From the NCBI GenBank assembly GCA_963556695.1, contig CAUWAG010000006.1, positions 3,596,001 through 3,660,000 of the forward strand: a stretch of 64,000 nt of DNA, in the 5' to 3' direction. This stretch comes from Anthostomella pinea (lineage: Eukaryota; Ascomycota; Sordariomycetes; Xylariales; Xylariaceae). Below the pieces are notes generated by a model, which saw only the letters and a program-made list of their open reading frames with translations, did no database searches and was not told the origin of the DNA. Within the stretch, counting starts at the first letter, position 1. Every line of letters starts with the position of its first letter. Below, one piece after another: positions 55,024 to 64,000 of the stretch. The translations under genes and the position numbers were made by a program.

Positions 55024-56009
55024 CTATTTCTTCCAGTCCTTCACATGGTCCAAGATAACCTTAGCCGCCTGATCCGGGCTATGCTGCCTCCCTAGCGCCT
55101 CCACAAAGTCGCCCTCAGGGTCCATCAGATAAAAGTAAATACTATGATCAACCAGATAGTCCTGGCCGGGCTTGACGTCCTTCGGCGTGCTAAAGTAGAC
55201 GCGGTACGCCTTGCAGACGTCGCGCACCTGCTCGTAGGTGCCAGTAAGCCCAATGAACGCCGGGTGGAACTCGGCCAGGTACGTCTTGAGGATCTTGGGG
55301 TCGTCGCGCGCCGGGTCGCACGTGATGAACACGGGCGTCACCGCGCCCGGCTTCTCCGCCTCGACCAGGTCGAACATCCGCGCCATCTTGTCGAGCTCCT
55401 CCGGGCAGATGTCCGGGCAGTGCGTGAAGCCGAAGTAGACCTGGGTTGAGGGCAACGCTGTTAGTGATTTTGTGCCGTTCGCTGACGGGAAGATGAAAGG
55501 CAACTCACCAAACTATACCGCCCCCTAAGATCGGCACTAGAAAACACCTTCCCATCCTGATCCACCAGCTCAAACTCACCCCCGACCTTCGGCCTGCCCA
55601 CGCCCTTCGTAGCCTCAGCTACTCTTCTTCGCTGCATGCGCTGCTTCTCATGTTCAAAGTACCACGCGAGTCCGCAGCCCGCCGCCACGAACAGCAAGCC
55701 CGCCTTCCAACTGAACGGCCCCGTGCGGTACCGGCTGCGCTGCTCCTCGACCGTCTTGGACTTGTAGCGGCGCTGCTCGGCACCAGAGGTCTTCGGTGTC
55801 TGGCGGGGGCTTCTGGTCGCTGGGGAGAAGAGGAGGGTCGCTGTTGCTGTCGTGGGAGCTTGTGCGCGCGTGGTGGAGGAGAGGAGGCGACGACGGCATT
55901 GCTGCTGCTGCGGCTGCGGCTGCGGCTGCGGCTGCGGCTGTTGGCGTGGCCGAGCTTGCTGCAGGAGAGAGCGCAGGAGTGGATTCGAGGGTACCAGTGG
56001 GCGCGACAT
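55024..56009 (-). CDS. sco1: SCO1-type copper chaperone for cytochrome c oxidase
   Basis: Two exons, 55509..56009 and 55024..55440; 305 residues. The N-terminus is a mitochondrial presequence with an uninterrupted QPQPQPQPQPQQQQ tract. One transmembrane segment (SWKAGLLFVAAGCGLAWYFEHEK) anchors it in the inner membrane. The thioredoxin-like domain contains the copper ligands: the CxxxC motif in GFTHCPDICPEELDKM and the distal His in YLVDHSIYFYLMDP. It delivers copper to the CuA site of Cox2 in the intermembrane space. The intron (GTGAGT..CAACCCAG) falls in phase 0, just before VYFGFTHCPDIC. Length and motifs are normal for the family. Confidence 0.96.
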
Positions 56010-57037
56010 CGTTGCCCAGTTCTATGTGTCCGTCGGGATGGCGTAGGTATAGTAGGAGACTTTCGAGGTTGCGTTGCTGAATTCTACTATGGCCTGGTCA
56101 TCGAATGTTTCCAATACCAACTCCAAATCTTCTCCATCGGTGTTAATTGAGGACAGAATCCGATAGCGGGACTTCCAGGGCTAGCGTCTGGTAGCTCTGC
56201 TCGCGCCTCTTGTGGCAGCTTCAGCCACAGTCCAGCTCATTGACTGAACCACACATGCAGCGCATCACATGCAGGAGGAGATCAGCAAAGTGATGAGTAG
56301 GAATGTCGGGTCTGGCCTCACACAGCAATGCAGTGCAGTTCGGAGCATGCAGCCACACGCTATCACGAGGTCTACTGTTCCATTCCGCTGTCAGTCACAC
56401 TGCCTGCCATGCTCTGGAATGAGGAAGTCCGACGGAATGAGCTTGGTTTCCATTGCCCTGTATTACTATAACTACAAAGTGTATTCCGACATCTCCACGA
56501 AGATGAGAGCGAGCCAGACATGCTCGTCCTCCGCCCCGCGTGCTCTATTCCCACAAATGTTGTTCTCTCTTCCAAGCCAAGGTGCCCGTCAACAATGCTT
56601 ACTCGAAGGGGTGCCAGGCTGTTCGGTCATCCACCTTCAAGAGCGGTGCAGAAAGGTTTTTGGTGTAAAGGAGAAGAATGCGCAATGCCGTGCCTTGCAA
56701 ATGCTCCCGAAATGCTCGCCTGCCGAATCTCCGATGGATAGCGACGCCTCGCCATAACAAAAAGAATCAAAGCAGTCCATGCCGGTCTGTCTACTTTTCG
56801 CGCTATGCCCACGGTACGCCTCTGACAAAAGTCCCTTTCCGATGCAAGGGGGCGAAGAGAAACAATCTTCTACACAAAACTCCAATATGCTGAGGTATCC
56901 GCGCCAAATTATTAGAAGAAAGGTCCTCTACTTGCAACTTCTATGCAATCATGGAGAATGTCCAGTCATTCTCCGAAACGAGCTCGCTGGCGTATGTTCC
57001 CTCACAAACGTGATGGTGAAGTTGGGAACCACTCGGG
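56010..57037. other. Intergenic, 1 kb
   Basis: Promoter side of SCO1 and 3' flank of the next minus-strand gene. Overlapping short frames on both strands without protein features. Confidence 0.4.
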
Positions 57038-59319
57038 TTAGTGGCGCCGACTGACTTGACTGTGGCTCGCACTGGTGCGGCTTCGCTCCTCTTCCTCCTC
57101 GAGCACATCGCTTAGACGCGTCGGGTGATGATGACGCGGCTGCATCTCTTCCCATCCGGGCGCCGAGTATCCGGTGCCGCTGTAGTCCGGTGCCGACGAG
57201 TACCGGGGCTGCTGTGGTGCGGAGCCGGTCGGTTGGTACACGCCGGGCTGCGTCGCAGGGGTCTCGAATTCTTCTACACCAACGTCAGAACCTTCTCATG
57301 GAGTACCACGAGAGGGCATTTTATCCCGAAGAGAGTCCCGCACGAGATCCCCACGGGCGTCAATGGTGTACTCACCTTCACTATAGGTTCCTTCCGAACC
57401 GTAGCTTGGCTGATGATGCACGGCGGAAGGAGTCTGGAAGGCAGGGTTACTGCCGGCCGAGGTTGCGACTGGCTGAACAGCCGGAGCCGGAGTCTGTTCG
57501 GGACGAGACATACGCGAGGTGGGCGACTGCGCATAATCTGAAGATTCGGGTTGGGCATAGCGAGGATCCGGCTGGCTGTTACCGCGGCTGACACTCTGAG
57601 TCATGGGGACAACCTGGACGCCACCGACGATGGTGGGCTGACCGAGCTGCAGAGATGTCGTTCGGTCACGCTCTTCTTGTTCGCGTCGACCAAGTTCCTC
57701 CCACGCACGTCGAGCCTCCTCCTTGGAGATGGTCAGTTCCTTGCGCATCTCGGCCAGCTGCTTCTGAATCTTTGAGGATCCTTGCTCATGTTCGACAGCT
57801 TCTTGAATTGCTTCGGCTCTGTTCCGTCGTTCCTCTTCCAGCGCGGATTCCAGCATGGCAGTGACTTCTTGGTTGCGTTCTAGCTCACTTCGGGTCTCGA
57901 AGAACCACCGTTGAAACTTGCGCTCCGAGGAGGCCCGCAAGCGCTGCAGCTCGACCACGGCATGGAACAGATTCGCACCCGCAGATGACAGGTCGGTAAC
58001 TTGTCGGGAGAGCTGTTGCGAAACCGGATCATTACTGATTTCCTGCGAACTCTGTTCGAGCCGGCGAATCCAGAAGCTAGTTAATCCCTCCCAGTGAGCA
58101 GACAGAGTCTCCCAGCGCTCGAATGCATGGGGGAACGAGTTTCTACCTCGTCCGATAGCCGTTGAGAACTCTCCAGGTTGAGGTTGTGTTCCGGAAGGAC
58201 CAGCAGCCGCCGGGCCGGACGAGACACCAGGACCGCCTTGGGCAGGACCGGAAGTAGTTCGTCCGTGGCGCGTGGTTTGTGAAGCTTGCGCCTGGGCACT
58301 GGAGGGCACCCGGGAAGGCCCCGCAGTGCGAGCGCCATTGTCAGTTGTGGCACGACCTGATGTAGGTTGTGCAGGTTGTGCCGATCTTCGTGAAGCAGAA
58401 GGATCTGCACCAGTGTGGATGGCACCGGCTGATGATGTACCAGCGCCAGCAGCGGCAGCTCTACGCTCTGCTTCTCTTTGCACCGCCTCGTCTCGCAATT
58501 GCGCCTCCTCTTCGGCGTGTTGCCGCTCTAGTCGTTCTCGCTCCTCTCGTTGTCTTGCCTCGCGGGCTGCTCGTTCCTGCATAATCATTCGAGGTCCTCT
58601 AATCCCGGAAGGAGAGCCAACAGCAGCGCGGGCGGTTGTGGCTCGCGCCGATGCGCTTCCATTCCCATTGGTGGTGGGCGGGCCGCGTCCACCCATCAAG
58701 TCTGCCATCTGAGAGTATAACTCGACCGGATCGTCCGAGATGTCTTTGGGTCCGCGCAGTGATTCCTCAAGCGCATACAGAATGGCACTGTGGGTATGCT
58801 TGGAGATGCGGACGACGGGGTGCGGTTCGATTCTGTCCGGGTCTAGGGAAGCGTGGCTCGGTCGACTGTGCAGTGAGGGTAGGTGAGATGAGGTTGCTAG
58901 GGAATCCCCGCTGAGATTGTCCTGTGAGAGTTGGCGTGCGGGTCGTTGGCGAACCTTCGGCTTAGCATCAGCAAGAATATAGCGACCTCCGGGCCCGAGA
59001 GCGACGGTGACACGACCAAGGGGTTGGCGCGTCTGGTGAGTCTGCTGCTGCTCTGGGCGAGGGCTGGGAGTAGCGGAGAAGTTGGGAGTGCGGCGGAGGC
59101 GACGATGAGAAGCTGGCGTCGATCCCGGCTCGGATGTGGAAATGGGAGGTTGGTGAGCTTGTTGGGAAGAAGGGGACCTGGGGGTAGGTCTGCGCTGCTG
59201 CCGGCGCTGGTCGGGTGTTGGTAAAGGGGAGTCGTACACTTCGTGACAGTCGTAAACGGGAGTGGTGGGATTAGGTATCGTCAACTTGGCGGATGATCGC
59301 CGTCTAGCTCGATCTGAGG
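57038..59319 (-). CDS. Large disordered coiled-coil protein, 5' exon unresolved
   Basis: Main exon 57376..59319, then a GTGAGT..GTGTAG intron and last exon 57038..57273, together at least 727 codons. The frame begins at an acceptor (CTTCTCCAG before CCTCAGATCG); there is no in-frame ATG for about 200 codons, so a short first exon must lie upstream. The N-terminal third is Pro/Gln/Ser-rich with phosphosite-like VYDSPLPTPDQ, then HTHSAILYALEESLRGPKDISDDPVELYSQMADLMGG, which looks conserved. An Arg/Glu-rich helical segment (RAAREARQREERERLERQHAEEE) and a second coiled coil (RKFQRWFFETRSELERNQEV..EEARRAWEELGRREQEERDR) follow. The last exon is Tyr/Pro/Ser-rich and ends LEEEEERSRTSASHSQVSRRH. I do not recognise the family. 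Confidence 0.7.
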
Positions 59320-62300
59320 CTGGAGAAGACAATGTGAGTGTTCACCACAAAAGTGGTGGTGGGGGCAATTGGAGGTTTGTGTTCAATGCAGTAGTTGCAG
59401 AAGAACAGTCAAGAGGAATGTGCAAGTATCTTGGGTGTGTGCAGGCGAAGGGAGTGCAGTGGTTCTTTTGGCAGGCCCAAGAAATTGCATGTGGTGTTGA
59501 ACCTTGGAAATGCGCGAGGTTGGTATTGCGACGGAAGATGGGTGGCTGGTGGTCGAACGATACCAATCAATTGACGCGGCGCGTGGGTTCAATGTTCGAA
59601 TAGGGTGCAGCTCAGCGGTTAAGACGCGTCACTGCTCGGAAAAGAGAGCGCAGAGAAGAATTGGCTTGCGTCAATGCTGTGATGTTGCCGTGGCATTGTC
59701 TGCTCTCGTCGTCGTGGGGATTCTTGTTGTTGCCGTGCACTTTTTCCTCGCAGCGCTATCGGTCTGATGCCCCAGGTGCTCGCTCACTGCCCACCGCCCA
59801 CCGCCTCTCCACTGCTGACCGACTGCAGCCCAGCTGCCAGCCGGTATTGGGCGGATGTGGCAGCACACGCAATCGATTCGAAGTCTCCGGTCATATGTGA
59901 TCAATCATAGGGCTGCCTACACCCAACGGCCAGTCAAAGTGAGGTTAATATAGGTAGTAGAGATGGGTAGAAAGAACGGCAACATGGCGGAAGGAGCTAC
60001 CAAGACACCAAGACAGCGCGAGAAGACTTGCATCAGCTCGCATCTCGCACGGCCCTCCGCGAGCACCAGGCGCATTCGCTGCCTATTTATTTTCTCTTCC
60101 TAGGTAGGTATTTGAAAGAGGCGGGTGTTTCTCATGGATCATCCCATGGCGAAGCTGGTCTCTAAGATGAAAGTCCCGTAGACTACCTACTTAGTTGGCA
60201 GGTACGCCTCACTTTCGAAGCTCGCCGTTTTGCGATGGACTGATCTTTTATTGCAAGGGTCGTTATCATAGGGCAGTGCATTGAGTTGTTTCGCCATGAT
60301 TGAAACATGTCGACATTGTCCTACCTTTGTAGCTACCTACCTGATCACCCGTTGCTACCTGCATCTCTTCTTTGATCTAGAAGGTGCCTACCCGTCGGCT
60401 ACATCGTACAGCATAGAGGCGTGACACAGTGCAAAGGAACAGCGCATACCCCGATGGTTGAAAGAGGGAGCGGCGCCGTTCAGACAGACTATCGGGGGCT
60501 GGAACCTGGAACTTGGCACCAAATCTCAAGAGTGCGTTGGCGAGACGGTGGCCGGTGACAAAACGGTCCCCCATCTCAGTGGAGTTAGCGCACCTGCGAA
60601 CCCTGCAGCCCTTCCCCACAACCCGAACCAGCGCTCTGGGAAGCCTGGCAACCCTGATTCTCTTGCTGGGGCAGTGCCTGGCTCTACTGGCTTCATCCTG
60701 CCAGCACGGGCTCCTCTGAATTCTCTCCACGATCCTCTTCTCATCAGTGCGTCTGCGTCATCTGACATCCAGACAGATGAGACGCACACGCGGATATCTT
60801 CCGAAACTCCTGTTCACTTGCAAACATATGCGATGCTGTCTAGCACCAACAGGCAACGCTCTTACATCGTTCATGTAGGAGTCTCACCTCCTGCCTCTGA
60901 GATGCTAAGGGATATGCAAGTCTAGGCCAAACGCAAGGGCCATCTCAACAGCATCCTGCATGTCTCGCAAGCTGCCACCGGCAACATGCCCCGGATCGTC
61001 GCAGCACGGTACCTTGCATACGCCTATTTTATCAGAAGGTAAAGCTTTACGATCTTCATACGGAAACGTTGAACACCAATGGACGATGCGTGCTTCGTAG
61101 CTCGAGCTTGAACAGAGAAAGCAATTGGCCAATGGGAATCTTCACATCGCTACCTTGGCCGGCTTCGATCATTGAGACTCGGCCAATGCTCGTTGCGGGG
61201 TGGGTGAGCTTCGAAGCTCTGTTCTGTCCACTATCTGTTCTGCACGAGCACCCCAAGCTTCATACAGCAGTCCAGAAGGCCGAGTATGGAGAGGCCTACA
61301 TCTGTATCACGCAGATTCCCCGTCAGAACCAAGTTCAGGAGAGGGTGAGTGACAGCCAAGGGCCTATGTATGAACTTGTCCTGCCTTAACATCTAACACA
61401 ATTGCTTGATGTGGTCAGTATACTGTCGCCTTCCCGCACCCACGGTAGCATTGGTCTTCCATAGATGTGATCTTGATATTGATCAGCCGAGTGTGACGTG
61501 TCTCGTCCAAACCGCCACATTCAAGAACACCGTGGGAATAAGATGATCAGCTTATTTATACGGAATCCGCCTTTTCATCCTTAACGATTCCAGTGCTGCT
61601 ACCTATAGGAGAGGGATGGGCTAGATATCTCTCTACCCCCGACACGCAGCTTTGCTATCGCCAGATCCTTGCTTTTCATTTGCCAGTAAGAGACGTCCCA
61701 TTGCAGCGGTTCGCGACTTGAGACACTCACTCGGTTGGACATGAGTTCTCTATCGTAGGTCCCTTAAGATACAGCTCAGAACTGCTCTCTGGCCCGATCT
61801 GACCGACTCAGAGTAGTGCCAGGCCGAGGATATTAGAAGCAGCACTGATATCCTTACTTGTGTTAATGGTATGCATGGTTTGAGGACTCTGGACTGGGCA
61901 GTGTAGCTTATAGACGGCTCTTTGGGTGAGTTAACAATCAGAGTGAATCCGGGTTGGCGATGATACGACCTTACTTTTCCTGCAGGTCATTACAGCAGCT
62001 TGTATGGGCATCACCATATGCTCTATACAGATAGGGGGCGAACAGGGGAGGGGTACGTTCAATATGATACAAGCATGCTATATCCAGACGAAGAGAAGTT
62101 TCGCGAGCATCGCAACTATCATATGGTTCTTGGCCGCCTACTAAACATCTAGGTTATATCAACCAGACCATAGTTGACTGACCTTCCACTCACATGATAA
62201 ATCAAGCAGACATGACTCAAGGCGTGTCCGAAACACGAATGGACGACAAGTCTCCGACCATCGTCAGCTGACCACGGCTTATACCTGTTTCCTTGTTGGA

Positions 62301-64000
62301 CGGTTGGTTTAGAGCCAGGAGCCGTCAGCCCAGCTCATCTTGGCCTGTTACCAACAGGAAAGATCCGCTCGACGATGGACAAAACAGTTCCGGCAGCAGC
62401 TCGATCTCGGTGTACCCCGTGAGCCTCATGTCTTCCGACTGCTGCGTCCTATCACATTCCAAAGCATCTGGATGAGGTCCAAAAGGGTATACGTTCATAT
62501 AACCGCGCTCTTATGCCGTGGCCCCCATTATTCTCGTTCGTTCTTGAAGGAATTGAAATGGCCCATAAGGGCATCTCTTGCCGGGATGTGCATATGCCGT
62601 TGTGCCGTTGTGCCGATCTTCCGTAGCACCGCCCGCCGGTGGTTACCTACCCCTTCGTATCGCCCACTGCGACGCTTCGGAGGAAGGTAGGTCAGATCGT
62701 GGACAATGTGCAGGTTGCGGCCGAGTCACTTTTCGGCCGTCGCACCTCATCAAACATCGAACATCGTACACGAAGCAAGGGCGGCGCCACGAGAACTCGT
62801 GCTGGTGTATCCCACAATGGCATTCGCATGCGAGGTTTGAGTTGCATGGGACCACCACATGCTCTAGGGGTAGGAACGCGAAAGAATGGATGGCCGGGCT
62901 TGGCGAGAATCGGATGGAGAGTTAGAACGAAGGGTTCGGGTTCTATCTAACAGGCTCGGAAGCGTAGTTCGGTCCGCTGAACAGGACGCCAGGTTGGTGC
63001 GTCGCCGGCCGACGGACGGTGCAGCTGACGGTGTTTTGCCATGTGGTTTCCCTGAGGCTGGAAGTAGAAGTCTTGACGATTACGATATGGTACCCGGGTC
63101 CTAGCTAAGGCGGTACTACGGACTGCGGAATGAGCAAGCTGTGTGCGAATAGTGGATATATCTAAGTCGCTCCATTAGGAGCCTTCATATTCAGCAGTCA
63201 TGTGCTTGAGCAGAAGCGTGCATTTGCAAGTGTTCGGACACAGCTCAAGGGGCTGACTGTAGTACCAGGCTGCTTGAAGAATAAATCGTTAATGTTATAG
63301 AACGACATCAGTAGCTGGATCTTACCATATCGACGCCTGGGTTTTGCAGTAAGATATAACCATATGTCATTATTCTTCGAAAATAGTAGTTATACTCTGA
63401 GGAGAAACTCACGTAACACCCTCCTCGGTAGATAAGGTCATGAGCACCTCTCCCATCCATCCTCATCTGACCAGCAACGCCCCAGCTATTACAGTCTCCC
63501 GGCCGCACATGACGCCTGCAAGCCACGGAGAAACAACCCCGGACAGCGCCGACAGAGTTTCATAAGCCACGCCGTCCTTGTCCTGGTGGTCGCTTGGGCA
63601 GCGATATAGCACTACCAGTCGCCGAGGAGGATATACAGGTTCGGTGCTGAATAGCTTGCTACGCAGACTTCTAATGTGTCCTATCTGCCTGACCTTGACG
63701 ATCTGTGGCGTTCTATTCTGTTAGACTTTGCGTACCGCACAGGGGCTCTGCTTTTTGTTGCATTTTAGGGCATTTGGGTCTCTTCCCTTGCAGTTGAAGA
63801 GCCTAAGTAATAATAAAATAAATCGACTGACCTTGACGAAGAGAAGAAGCTGTCTCCCGAGGACCAGATGACTGGAAGGCACCAGGGCTCTGGCGAGTGC
63901 ACGAATGAGGCAGTGACGATCAGCATGACGTTATGGCTTGAAGCAGCTTTCAGCTGTACACCTCACGCACGACCTCGTCTGATGTTGAATCATTAGGTTC
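59320..64000. other. Gene-poor right end, 4.7 kb
   Basis: No frame passes: the longest are under 160 codons, overlap each other on opposite strands, and lack recognisable domains. The first exon and promoter of the preceding coiled-coil gene should lie in about 59330-59950. On the minus strand near 63413-63530 a stretch encoding CNSWGVAGQMRMDGRGAHDL..RGGCY ends at a GTGAGT donor and could be one exon of a small cysteine-containing protein, but I could not find convincing partner exons. Confidence 0.4.

Noticed and set aside
60458..61389. Plus-strand frames of 106-155 codons at the right end
   Set aside because: No recognisable domain, overlapping antisense frames of similar length, and no splice structure that improves them.

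Overview
The window is nuclear DNA of a filamentous ascomycete, most likely a Pezizomycotina or Sordariomycete-type species that I cannot name. Genes are split by short GT..AG introns (about 50-130 nt) with CTAAC or CTGAC branch points. Long TCC- and CAG-rich serine/proline/glutamine tracts are common. Family markers are fungal: NIMA kinase, cerato-platanin, a Zn2Cys6 regulator, and proteins with fungal STAND-type N-termini. I saw no rRNA, tRNA, CRISPR or bacterial-style operon. Some open frames are preceded by TTG, CTG or GTG; starts given here are ATG unless stated, and exon coordinates were worked out by hand from splice consensus, reading phase and family conservation.

Layout. 1-3.2 kb: the N-terminal part of a STAND/NACHT-type gene running off the left edge, whose intron is mostly a MITE, then repeat-rich and AT-rich DNA. 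3.2-9.5 kb: a secreted FAD-linked oxidase, then a divergent pair for leucine breakdown (isovaleryl-CoA dehydrogenase and methylcrotonoyl-CoA carboxylase beta) sharing a 311 bp promoter. 9.8-12.7 kb: an unusual regulator joining a FAR1-like DNA-binding domain, a Zn2Cys6 cluster and a copia Gag-like domain, flanked by two oppositely oriented copies of the same MITE. 12.8-15.8 kb: a secreted subtilisin-like protease with nine identical 15-bp repeats inside its catalytic domain. 17.9-19.7 kb: a frameshifted unknown gene and a cerato-platanin.

21.6-29.1 kb: a giant scaffold-like protein of about 2,480 residues with several PAM2-like motifs, a long coiled coil and a C-terminal AWGNW motif, resembling the layout of the Ustilago maydis mRNA-transport scaffold Upa2. 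30.7-33.5 kb: a small multi-exon secreted protein and a Ser/Thr-rich single-pass membrane protein. 36.6-42.1 kb: NIMA kinase and a protein with a STAND-like N-terminus and a ubiquitin-like region. 42.5-47.4 kb: a small unknown gene, an ankyrin-BTB-BTB protein, a full MITE copy and a divergent homeodomain gene. 48.2-59.3 kb: choline kinase, a mitochondrial HAD hydrolase, the copper chaperone SCO1, and a large disordered coiled-coil protein. From 59.3 kb to the right end I see no convincing gene.

Themes. Mitochondrial functions recur (IVD, MCC-beta, SCO1, HAD hydrolase). The most unusual content is transposon-related: a TA-flanked MITE family of about 212 bp with two intact copies (12.4 kb, 46.0 kb) and three partial ones, and a gene built from transposon-type domains sitting between two of them.
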